From assembly GCA_034429275.1 (NCBI GenBank), contig DAOUFU010000301.1:1-16699 (forward strand): a stretch of 16,699 bases of DNA. Reading direction: 5' to 3'. The notes under the pieces are model-generated. The model saw only the letters and a list, made by a program, of their open reading frames with translations, did not search any database and was not told where the DNA came from. The stretch is from DAOUFU01 sp034429275. GTDB taxonomy: Bacteria > Chloroflexota > Anaerolineae > Aggregatilineales > Aggregatilineaceae. The position numbers and the translations under genes are program-made. Positions 7,673 through 14,998 of this stretch are shown here, in pieces. The first letter of the stretch is position 1. Each line of letters starts with the position of its first letter.

Positions 7673-7721
7673 AAATGATGATCTTCCTTGCTACGGTCGA
7701 TTTGTCCGATGCTCTGAATGC

Positions 7722-10700
7722 TCAGGGCAGATCGGAACGCGGGCTGAAGTCCAGGGTGAAATCGCTGACCGACACCGTGACATCGCGCCCGGCAGCGTAT
7801 AAAACGAGCGTGATCGGCTCGCCCTGCGTGAACAGGAAAACCGACTCGCCCAGCTGTTTATCGTCGATGAAGAAGCTCAACGAATTGATGTTGGTCCGGC
7901 GAATGGACAGCCTGATCTGTCGGTCTTGGAGTGGGAACTGGGCTGGCGATGCGAATCGCCCATTCTGGTTCATCCCCACGCCAACCAGGGTGGAGTCAAT
8001 AAACTGCACCTGCCCGATCGTTGACTGCCCAATGGCATTGACTGCACCCAGGCCAAAGGCTACATTTCCGCCGGCAAGTGAGGAAGGATCGCTGGCAATT
8101 AGCTCCATGACTGCGTCGGCGCGCAGCAGCGAATTGGCTGCGCCGGGCTGAAACAACGCACTGAGCAGGTCCGGCGCAATCTCAACGGTAATGGTGTTGT
8201 CTGGTTGACCGCCGGTAGTCATCCACCATGTGCCATCGCCAGCCGGCGCGAATGCGTCTTGCGGCCACGAACGCTCACCCGGTGGCAATGCCGCCAGCGC
8301 ATTGAGGATATTGTTGGGCGATTGCGCTGGCTCCTGACCGGCAACAGCTACAGCAGCCGGAGTTGCCGAAGGGGGCAGGGGTGTCTCTGTGGCGGGCGGC
8401 ACAGGTGTAGGCGTGGGCGGCTGAAGAGTCGCGGTTGCTGTAGGCGGCTCCGGCGATGGCACAGGAGTCGCAGAGGGTGGATCAGTGGGGGTTGCCGTCG
8501 CGGGTTGGATCACCGGGGCCGCCTGGCCGGACGCAGCGGTTGGGTTGAGCGCTGAGGGCGGCGCAACCACCCGGCTGGTGGCTGCCGGTGCGAACGTTGG
8601 TTCCGGTTCGCTGTTGTGACGCACGGCACGAATTACACCAAAGGCAATGGCGGCGATCAGCAGCAGGCCCCCCACGATGATGATCAGGTTCCAGGGGAGG
8701 TCACTGCGCCGGGCCGGGAGCGACTCTTCACCTGCATAGTCGAGCGTTTCGGCGTCTTCTTCCAGGTAGGTAACCTGCCCAGAAGGGGGGCTGGGTTCCG
8801 GCGTTTCGAGGGTGAGGACTTCATCCTCCGGTTCATCGTATTGCAGCTGTTCGGTGAGCGCTTGCCAGTGACGGAACAGCGGGTAGGCCGGGTGGCGCGT
8901 GATGAACAGGGACGCAAAGTGACGGTTGAAGGCGGCCAATTTTTCGCGGCGACCCATGCGGCGAGTGGTGTAGGTGTCGAGCACCGTCTGGTACATATCG
9001 TGCCACTGGCGTACCTGGTGTGCGTAATCCGGCCCGACCGTGCCCAGGGTGCGGGTTACGATGTGCTCGTGTGCTTCTAAGAGGGCAGGGTCTGGCTCGA
9101 CCTGGGTAGAGAGCGCGCCTTGCTCGATGATAAGGCGCGTGTGGTGCAGATCCGCCGCCGCATCGCGCAGTTGAGTTACCCAAGAGACATAGGGGGCGAC
9201 CTGAAGATCGGCGTTCTCAACGGCTCGCCCGATTTCATTCAACGCCAGGTCGAGTGATTGCCGGGCGGTATGAAACTCGCCATCGGACCACGCGCGCAAC
9301 GCATCGTTGACGGCGCGCACGGACTGCTCCGCTCCTGCCAACACATCGGCAGCCAGAGGCGCGTTGAGGGTTTGCCTCACGTCGTCCAGATCGCGCGGGT
9401 GAGCGACCTTGTTCATTGCGCGCTCAGCGGCCTCCACCAGCCGCCGACCGGTGAGCGCGCGGTCGAAGGCCTGAAACACCGGGTGAGTGCGGGCATGATC
9501 AAAGGTCTTGCTGGCCGCGCCGCGCCAGAATTCGGCTTCTTCCAGGTCCCCGGTGCGCAGCGCGAGCACACCTCGCATCGCGTAATGCAGATAAAGTGCG
9601 CGCCAGCCTGCGCTGCTGCTGCCATGCATCCAGGCCACAATGCCCCGGCTCATGGTGCGCAGGTAGACGGTAGTGTTGGGCATTTGTTCGGCGAACAGCT
9701 TGCGCTCGGTTTCCTCATCGGAGAGTAGCACACTCAGCGCCTCAGTTTCGGCGCGATCGGTGGCCTGAGTATCGCGCAAGCCATTGTGGGAAACCCAGTC
9801 GTGCAGGATGGTTCCCAGTCGCTCCAGGCGTCCGGCGGCCAGGCGTTCGCCATCGGTGCGGGCGTATTCCAGGGCCTGGCGGCCAAGCTGTGCAGCACGT
9901 TCACCATCGCCGCGATCCCAGGTGGCCCAGCCTTCGACGAGATGCTGAGCTAACCCACGATTTGGACTGAGGTTTTCGACCTGCGGCGTATCAGGCAGGC
10001 GGTTGGCGAGATCGCCCAGCCAGGCGGCGATATTCTCGTTGAAGGGCCGGATGATTTCCGCCGTGTTGCGAAGCAAATCGATCGTTGGTTGACGGCGGCC
10101 CAGTGCAAGATAATTGATGGTGGTAAGCCAACCTTCCGCAGCTTTTTGCATTGCTTCCGAGATGGCGTGAAGCTGTGGATCGGCCAGATCGGTGATGTAG
10201 GGTTCAAGGAACGCTCGCACATCTTCAAACCAGGCGGCAAGGGTTGCACCATCGTCGCGCGGGCGGAACTGGCGTAAGGCTGCCACAGCCTGCCGGATGT
10301 CTTCAAAATAGTCATCCAACGCCTCAATGTGGGGCGAGGTAGGATCGATCAAGGCGGCGTAACGAAGCGCTTCGCGCGCGCCGTCCGGATCGGAGAATGC
10401 CAACTGCCCGACGGCATCCAGTCGACGAATCACTTCGTGGGCGGCACGCTGTGCCCGGATGACGCTGGAATGGAGGCCGTCTTCGTCACCGGTCGATGAC
10501 GCGACCGATTCCAGCGCCGATTCGAGCGCTTCCAGACTATCAGCAGCCTGGTGATAGTGCACGCGCAAACCGGTCAGACCGGGGACGGGCGGGCGATCCA
10601 GAGAGGCCTCAATCGTGCTGAGCGCAGCCTGGGCGCGCTGAGCGTTGGTCGAACGAGCCAGCGCGTGTCGCAGCCGTACCAGATGGGGCCGGAGCAGAAT

Positions 10701-12014
10701 CACACTGGGGACATGCGCGGCCAGTTGTTCGGCCAGCAGCCATTGGGCATGCCGGGCGTTGGCACGGGGTTCGGGCGAGGTCAACAACGTATGCCCGGCA
10801 GCTGCCGCATCCCCGCCGAATAACGCATCAAGCGCGGCCAGAAAACCGGCGGGCGGCGGCGTGATCTGCATCTCGTCCAGTTCGGAGGCAGCCGCCATCA
10901 GAAACCGGATCAGCGATGCATTCACCGGATCAGCGGCGGGCAGCAGGTCATTGAGCAGCGCCAGGGCACGAGTCCAGTTGCCGCTGTCGAGGTAGATGCG
11001 AATCGCATCCAGATCGGCCTGGACCTGAATCTGCTGGACCAGCACGCGAATTTGTTCGGCCAGGGCACGGGCAGGGGGAAAGCCAGGATCGCGCTCGATG
11101 GCTGTATGCAAGATGTCGGACAGCTCATCGAGTTCTTCCTGGCTGGCAGTCGCGCGCACACGCTTCTGGACGCGGGCGATGATCTCGTCCCGTTCTTTTT
11201 CAAGCGGTACCCGGACTTCGGCCAGGGCATTACGCAGCTCGGCAATGGAGCTGTAGCGGCGCTTGAGGTCGGGATGGACGGCCAGGGTGATGATGGACTG
11301 GAGGCGGGGGGAGATTCGTTCGGCATCCGGGCCGAAGTTTACGTAAAACGAGCCGCTTTCGCCGTCTACCTCGGTGGTGAGCCGGTTGCCACCGGTCAGG
11401 ATGAAGTATAGGACTTCACCACACTGGTAGATGTCAGTAGCCCGTGTGACGGAATGCAGCGCGCCCGGCTCGTCCAGAAAGACGGCATTGCCCCAGTCGA
11501 TAACCTTCAGGCTGTAGGTATCACGGTCCCAAAACAAGTGCTTGGCGTCTACATCGTTGTAAACGACCTGCTTCTCGTGGGCATAGGCCAGCAGATCGAG
11601 CAAACGATCCATGATGACAAGGGTCTCTAACTCGGTCAGTGTTTGTCCCTGCCGGGCCTGGGCCAGCACCATCTGTTCGACGATCTCGCCGTGGGCGAGG
11701 TCCATCACGATGTAGGCGTGAGTTTGACCGCCAACACGAAACGTCCCGCTGCCGCGAAGTTCGGTGAGCACGGGGTGACCGGAAAGCCGTTCGAGCGCCT
11801 GTCGTTCGGTGCGGATGTTGACTTCCTGCCCAGCCCGCATGGGCGGCGCGTCCTGGGGCGCAGGGCGCTTGATGACCACCGGGCGGTCGTGCTGCTGGGT
11901 GTCGTAGGCGCGCAACGTCTCGCCCGATCGACCACGCGGGTAGATATAGTCGTAGCGGTAGCGGTTATCGAACAGGCTCTCCGTACGGCGTCCTGGTGGG
12001 TGGGCAGCAGTCAT
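7722..12014 (-). CDS. Giant divergent kinase-like/helical-repeat membrane protein with stalk and outer beta domain
   Basis: The 1430-aa protein begins with a kinase-like domain (about 15-270): degenerate Gly loop YPRGRSGETLRAYD, Lys49 in VVIK, Glu70 as likely helix-C Glu, YNDVDAKHLFWD as catalytic loop, and DWG (173-175) in place of DFG. Asp154 is kept, but the usual Lys is Asp156 and the metal-binding Asn is His159. Residues about 285-1060 are almost entirely helical, with TPR-like stretches. An acidic segment (about 1059-1095) precedes one TM at 1108-1129. Residues 1137-1220 are a Thr/Pro/Ala stalk. Residues about 1232-1430 look like a beta-sandwich, possibly concanavalin/LamG-like; this is a guess from strand pattern. 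ATG at 12014 has only a weak GGGAG about 11 bases upstream, and a promoter candidate lies 55-84 bases upstream. It is the first gene of the three-gene run. Whether it phosphorylates anything is unclear, and a scaffold or pseudokinase role is equally possible. Confidence 0.8.
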   Translation of the reverse strand: MTAAHPPGRRTESLFDNRYRYDYIYPRGRSGETLRAYDTQQHDRPVVIKRPAPQDAPPMRAGQEVNIRTERQALERLSGHPVLTELRGSGTFRVGGQTHAYIVMDLAHGEIVEQMVLAQARQGQTLTELETLVIMDRLLDLLAYAHEKQVVYNDVDAKHLFWDRDTYSLKVIDWGNAVFLDEPGALHSVTRATDIYQCGEVLYFILTGGNRLTTEVDGESGSFYVNFGPDAERISPRLQSIITLAVHPDLKRRYSSIAELRNALAEVRVPLEKERDEIIARVQKRVRATASQEELDELSDILHTAIERDPGFPPARALAEQIRVLVQQIQVQADLDAIRIYLDSGNWTRALALLNDLLPAADPVNASLIRFLMAAASELDEMQITPPPAGFLAALDALFGGDAAAAGHTLLTSPEPRANARHAQWLLAEQLAAHVPSVILLRPHLVRLRHALARSTNAQRAQAALSTIEASLDRPPVPGLTGLRVHYHQAADSLEALESALESVASSTGDEDGLHSSVIRAQRAAHEVIRRLDAVGQLAFSDPDGAREALRYAALIDPTSPHIEALDDYFEDIRQAVAALRQFRPRDDGATLAAWFEDVRAFLEPYITDLADPQLHAISEAMQKAAEGWLTTINYLALGRRQPTIDLLRNTAEIIRPFNENIAAWLGDLANRLPDTPQVENLSPNRGLAQHLVEGWATWDRGDGERAAQLGRQALEYARTDGERLAAGRLERLGTILHDWVSHNGLRDTQATDRAETEALSVLLSDEETERKLFAEQMPNTTVYLRTMSRGIVAWMHGSSSAGWRALYLHYAMRGVLALRTGDLEEAEFWRGAASKTFDHARTHPVFQAFDRALTGRRLVEAAERAMNKVAHPRDLDDVRQTLNAPLAADVLAGAEQSVRAVNDALRAWSDGEFHTARQSLDLALNEIGRAVENADLQVAPYVSWVTQLRDAAADLHHTRLIIEQGALSTQVEPDPALLEAHEHIVTRTLGTVGPDYAHQVRQWHDMYQTVLDTYTTRRMGRREKLAAFNRHFASLFITRHPAYPLFRHWQALTEQLQYDEPEDEVLTLETPEPSPPSGQVTYLEEDAETLDYAGEESLPARRSDLPWNLIIIVGGLLLIAAIAFGVIRAVRHNSEPEPTFAPAATSRVVAPPSALNPTAASGQAAPVIQPATATPTDPPSATPVPSPEPPTATATLQPPTPTPVPPATETPLPPSATPAAVAVAGQEPAQSPNNILNALAALPPGERSWPQDAFAPAGDGTWWMTTGGQPDNTITVEIAPDLLSALFQPGAANSLLRADAVMELIASDPSSLAGGNVAFGLGAVNAIGQSTIGQVQFIDSTLVGVGMNQNGRFASPAQFPLQDRQIRLSIRRTNINSLSFFIDDKQLGESVFLFTQGEPITLVLYAAGRDVTVSVSDFTLDFSPRSDLP

Positions 12015-12068
12015 ACCAATCCGTGCTCCCGGAATGTGACGGTCGATGGTCGGAACATGACGCTCCCT

Positions 12069-12098
12069 ATTTTACGCACCATCGGGTGCTATTACCAA
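12069..12098 (-). promoter_or_regulatory. Candidate promoter with internal palindrome upstream of the kinase-like/TPR operon
   Basis: On minus, TTGGTA (12098-12093) and TAAAAT (12074-12069) are 18 bases apart. Between them lies GCACC-CGAT-GGTGC (12076-12089), a 5-bp inverted repeat placed where a repressor or activator could act. It falls in the 102-base gap between the M20 peptidase stop and the 1430-aa gene, which suggests the operon can be transcribed independently of the peptidase. Confidence 0.45.
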
Positions 12099-12116
12099 TT
12101 CCCCCACGCTCACGAA

Positions 12117-13304
12117 TCAGGAAAGTCTGGGCCATTCGGCACAATGTTCTGCAGCGGCCAGCACAAGGATCAGTGCATGCCAGACCCCATCCGCCAGCGG
12201 GCCGATGTCCACGTACTCATCCAGCCGGTGGGAATTACCCCCGTAGGTGATGCCAATGGTGACAGCAGGAAGACGGTTGGCGAGCGGAATGTTGGCATCC
12301 GTGCTGCCGGCTTCGTAGACCGCTTGCTGGTTGATCAATTCCAGGGCCGCGGTCGCGATCTGGAGCAAGGGGTGGTCGAGTGGTAGATACCCGGCGGGCC
12401 GGTCACCGACCACGGTGGCTGAGAAGCTGAGTCCGGGCTTCTGCAGGTCTTGCATGGCGGCGCGCACGCTGGTTTCCAAATCCGCCAGAGCGTCCGGGTG
12501 TTCTGAGCGCATATCCAGATACATGTCGGCGTGGGTGGCCAGGCTGTTCACCGAATGGCCGCCGCCGATCATGCCGATGTTATAGGTTGTGCGCGGTATG
12601 GTGGGCGGTTGGATCGCCGTGATCTGGGCACCCAGCGCGATCAAGCCGTGAGTGGCGGTGGGGCGGCCAAAATGCTGCCAGCTGTGTCCCCCTTCGGCCT
12701 GGCAGATGATGTGCAGGCGGCGTACCGCAATCCCGGCGTGGTAGATGCGGCCCAGCCCTAACCCTTCCAAAATGACCGCTGCGCCCAAACGCTCACCCAG
12801 ACGCTGCCACACGGCGCGCATTCCGCCCAGATCGCCCAGTCCTTCTTCGCGGCTGTTGGCGACAAACCAGATATCGGCGGCAGGGTGCAAATTGTGCTGT
12901 TGGAAAATGTCGAGTAGAGTGAGCAGGCAGGCTACACCCATGCTATTGTCGCCCAGGCCAGGCCCATACACACGCTCGTGTTCGTAACGGATGGATAAGT
13001 CGGTGTCGGCGGGGAAAACAGTATCCAGATGAGCGGATACTAGCAGCGCCGGGCGGTCTGGGTGCTGCCCTGGCCAGCACCCGTAAACGTTGAATACCTC
13101 ATCGACCATGACATCGCGCAGAGGGGATCGCTCAAAGAGACGGCGGACATAGTCTGCACGTTGGTCTTCGGCAAATGTGGGGGCCGGAATCTGCTGAACG
13201 GCCAGGGCGGTTTGGAGAATGTGCCGCGCCTCGAGAGTCTGGCGGATGTGGGCCATTGCAGGCGATGCGGCGAGATGGCGGACAGTTTCGATTGAGTGAC
13301 TCAT
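12117..13304 (-). CDS. M20-family zinc metallopeptidase/amidohydrolase (CPG2/tripeptidase-like)
   Basis: The 395-aa product carries the M20 metal and catalytic set. It has SAHLDTVF (His92, Asp94), GDNSMG (Asp119, the bridging ligand), SREEGLGD (Glu153 general base, Glu154 ligand), LEGLGLG (Glu180, as in carboxypeptidase G2 and aminoacylases) and SHRLDEY (His359). The middle region with GGHSW and NIGMIGGGHSVN matches the M20 dimerisation domain. Enzymes of this type hydrolyse peptide or N-acyl-amino-acid bonds and need two zinc ions; the substrate is unknown. There is no signal peptide, so it is cytoplasmic. I chose ATG at 13304 rather than the in-frame TTG at 13382, because the extra 26 residues look non-conserved and the domain begins soon after. 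Shine-Dalgarno support is weak (GCGAG). It is divergent from the response regulator. Confidence 0.9.
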   Translation of the reverse strand: MSHSIETVRHLAASPAMAHIRQTLEARHILQTALAVQQIPAPTFAEDQRADYVRRLFERSPLRDVMVDEVFNVYGCWPGQHPDRPALLVSAHLDTVFPADTDLSIRYEHERVYGPGLGDNSMGVACLLTLLDIFQQHNLHPAADIWFVANSREEGLGDLGGMRAVWQRLGERLGAAVILEGLGLGRIYHAGIAVRRLHIICQAEGGHSWQHFGRPTATHGLIALGAQITAIQPPTIPRTTYNIGMIGGGHSVNSLATHADMYLDMRSEHPDALADLETSVRAAMQDLQKPGLSFSATVVGDRPAGYLPLDHPLLQIATAALELINQQAVYEAGSTDANIPLANRLPAVTIGITYGGNSHRLDEYVDIGPLADGVWHALILVLAAAEHCAEWPRLS

Positions 13305-13611
13305 GGAAGACTCGCTCTGTGGGCCAGGGACAGCTGCGCAACCGGCGAAGCATAATCGGGACAGGTTCTCATTATGCCGCAAAGCGGGCGATTGTGCCGA
13401 AGTTAGGGTTGATCAGACGAAGTAAGGCACCGGATGTAGGGCGAGGAGTCCGTGATCTGAAGGGTGTCTTCATTCATTCCTTTGTCTAGCTTAGGTTGTC
13501 AGACCGCCAACGGCCACTATAATCATAGCCAGCAAACGTTAAAACGCTTTGGTATTGAGTTTTCGAGCTATTCGCACCCCGGAGCGGGGGCGCGCGTGAT
13601 GAGAGGGGCGC
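13305..13611. other. Divergent intergenic region between the M20 peptidase and the response regulator
   Basis: In these 307 bases I see a clear plus-strand promoter (13496-13523) and, just downstream of it, a small palindrome CGTT-AA-AACG (13537-13546) that could be an operator. There is an AGAGG ribosome site before 13612. On minus only a weak CATAAT-like -10 is visible near 13370-13375, without a good -35. No RNA gene or small ORF with convincing signals was found. Confidence 0.5.
13496..13523 (+). promoter_or_regulatory. Sigma-70-type promoter of the OmpR-family regulator
   Basis: TTGTCA (13496-13501) and TATAAT (13518-13523) are 16 bases apart. They use the same two hexamers as the tRNA-Val promoter. 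Transcription would start near 13530, giving a leader of about 80 bases. The palindrome CGTT-AA-AACG at 13537-13546 lies just after the expected start, a typical place for repression, but it is short. Confidence 0.75.
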
Positions 13612-14475
13612 ATGAGGGCGACAAAAGTGCTTCTGATCGAAAGCGCACGCAATACGGGCGTCTCGTTTGTTATACCGCTCAAGCGCAAGTACGATTTGCA
13701 GGTCGCCCATTCGGGGAAGGAAGGCGTGGCACTCGCGGCAGCCACACGTCCGGATGTCGTCGTGCTGGATGCTGTATCAATGCGTACCTCTGGCGACCGG
13801 GTTTGCGCGCGGTTACGTGATACGCTGGGAACCCTACCGATCATTCATATTCGCCCCAAAGACAGCCCAAAAGGCGAAAGCCGGGCAGATGTGGTACTTC
13901 AACCTCCATTCACTTCTCGCAAGCTGATCAACCGAATCGAACGGTTCGTTGCGGCATCGGAACAGGGCGAGGTGCTCGATGTCGGCATTTTTTCGCTGAA
14001 TCTGGAACAACACCTGTTGATCACGCCGAAATTCGAGAAGAAACTTACTCCCAAACTGGTTGACCTGATGGCGATGTTCATGAGCCATCCCAACCAGACA
14101 CTGGGACGCAAGGATATCATGCAAACCGTGTGGGATACCGACTATATGGGGGATACCCGCACACTCGATGTCCATATCCGGTGGCTGCGGAAGATCGTGG
14201 AAGCAGACCCGCGCAAACCGGAATATATCACGACTGTGCGAGGACAGGGATATTGCCTGGTGATCCGTGACGAGACCGCTGCAGAATCGCTGCCAGAACC
14301 GGCAACCCCAGATTCGGTGACCGTGGCTGCAAATGCTGCGCCGGGTGCGCTCTCTGGTGGAGACGGCAGCCCGGCGGTTGAGACGCTTGACGAGTCAGCT
14401 GCTGGCGACAAGCCAGGTTTGAAAGTTAACCGCGCAAGGTCCACCAAAACGAAAGTCCCAGGCTCGACGGACTGA
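13612..14475 (+). CDS. OmpR/PhoB-family DNA-binding regulator with degenerate receiver (orphan)
   Basis: The 287-aa protein has a receiver-like domain (about 4-113), a winged-helix trans_reg_C domain (about 122-218) and a 70-residue Ala/Pro/Ser-rich tail. The DNA-binding part is classical: LTPKLVDLMAMFMSHPNQ, then RTLDVHIRWLRKIVEADP and YITTVRGQGYCL. In the receiver, Asp53 (VVVLDAV) is at the phospho-acceptor place. The usual acidic pair is Glu10-Ser11, the switch Thr/Ser region reads HIRPKD, and the invariant Lys before Pro-Phe is Gln97 (QPPF). This suggests atypical or phosphorylation-independent control. No histidine kinase is in the window. ATG at 13612 has AGAGG five bases upstream and a strong promoter about 90 bases upstream. 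The tail is longer than usual for the family. The targets are unknown; the divergent M20 gene and its own promoter are candidates (inference). Confidence 0.9.
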   Translation: MRATKVLLIESARNTGVSFVIPLKRKYDLQVAHSGKEGVALAAATRPDVVVLDAVSMRTSGDRVCARLRDTLGTLPIIHIRPKDSPKGESRADVVLQPPFTSRKLINRIERFVAASEQGEVLDVGIFSLNLEQHLLITPKFEKKLTPKLVDLMAMFMSHPNQTLGRKDIMQTVWDTDYMGDTRTLDVHIRWLRKIVEADPRKPEYITTVRGQGYCLVIRDETAAESLPEPATPDSVTVAANAAPGALSGGDGSPAVETLDESAAGDKPGLKVNRARSTKTKVPGSTD

Positions 14476-14530
14476 GCAGGCTGTACTACTCCCAGGGCGC
14501 GATCTGCCTCAATCGAATTCCGGAAAACAC

Positions 14531-14559
14531 AAAAAGGCATCCGAATTTCTGGGATGCCT
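14531..14559 (-). terminator. Rho-independent terminator of rpsT
   Basis: On minus, AGGCATCC (14559-14552) pairs with GGATGCCT (14542-14535) around a 9-base loop, followed by a T-run (14535-14531) and a further T-rich stretch. It lies about 60 bases after the rpsT stop. On plus the same hairpin sits 55 bases after the regulator stop but lacks a T-run. Confidence 0.88.
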
Positions 14560-14618
14560 CAAGATGATTGATTGTCGCGCGACAGCAGCGATGGCGCGTT
14601 GCGGCTATGTCGCGCCCA

Positions 14619-14897
14619 TCAGGACTTCACTTCAGCTTCCAAAGCAGCCAGACGCTTCATCAGGCGGCTCTTGCGCCGTGCGGCATTATTGGGATGAATG
14701 ATCCCCTTATTCGCGGCCTTGTCGAGCGTGCGAATGGCCTCGCGCAGGGCTTCACGCGCCTGGGCGACATCGCCATTCTCGATCAAAACCCGCGTCTTCT
14801 TGATTTCGGTGCGCGCCTTAGCCCGGAAAATCCGGTTGCGCTGCCGCTTGCGCTCTGAACTGCGAACACGCTTGAGTGCAGACTTGTGATTAGCCAA
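14619..14897 (-). CDS. rpsT: 30S ribosomal protein bS20, TTG start
   Basis: The 92-aa product reads (M)ANHKSALKRVRSSERKRQRN, then a basic three-helix-bundle sequence ending in ARRKSRLMKRLAALEAEV. This is the full-length bS20 family pattern, including AANKGIIHPNNAARRKSRL. bS20 binds 16S rRNA and helps assemble the small subunit. The canonical N-terminus (ANHKSA) begins right after TTG at 14897, which has GGAG eight bases upstream. An in-frame upstream start at 14990 would add 31 unrelated residues and overlap the promoter, so I reject it. The gene is monocistronic, with its own promoter (14969-14941) and terminator (14559-14531), between the regulator and the Ser/Thr kinase. The UUG start is also found in E. 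coli rpsT, where it takes part in translational feedback; whether that holds here is inference. Confidence 0.96.
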   Translation of the reverse strand: MANHKSALKRVRSSERKRQRNRIFRAKARTEIKKTRVLIENGDVAQAREALREAIRTLDKAANKGIIHPNNAARRKSRLMKRLAALEAEVKS

Positions 14898-14905
14898 CGG
14901 TAAAT

Positions 14906-14909
14906 CTCC
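14906..14909 (-). promoter_or_regulatory. rpsT: Shine-Dalgarno fixing the TTG start of rpsT
   Basis: GGAG on the minus strand, eight bases before TTG at 14897. Together with the conserved ANHKSA N-terminus it decides the start. Confidence 0.8.
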
Positions 14910-14940
14910 GGGTTGCTCAAACCTCATCTTAGACGGCGGA

Positions 14941-14969
14941 ATTGTACCAGACGAGCGGCGCTTTGTCCA
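14941..14969 (-). promoter_or_regulatory. rpsT: Sigma-70-type promoter of rpsT
   Basis: On minus, TGGACA (14969-14964) and TACAAT (14946-14941) are 17 bases apart. TGG directly before the -10 gives an extended -10 element. It lies about 45 bases upstream of the TTG start, in the 101-base gap after the kinase gene. Confidence 0.8.
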
Positions 14970-14998
14970 GACCATCGATTCGCAATTCAAGCGGCAGC

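Noticed and set aside
12180..12260. Glu180 at a zinc-ligand position of the M20 enzyme as an unusual substitution
   Set aside because: Glu at this ligand position is normal in carboxypeptidase G2 and aminoacylases, so it is a subfamily trait and not a defect.
13305..13382. N-terminal extension of the M20 peptidase from TTG at 13382
   Set aside because: The added 26 residues do not resemble the family, and ATG at 13304 gives the expected length and domain start.
14898..14990. N-terminal extension of bS20 from 14990
   Set aside because: It would cover the -10 and ribosome site and add 31 residues absent from bS20; the ANHKSA start with TTG fits the family.
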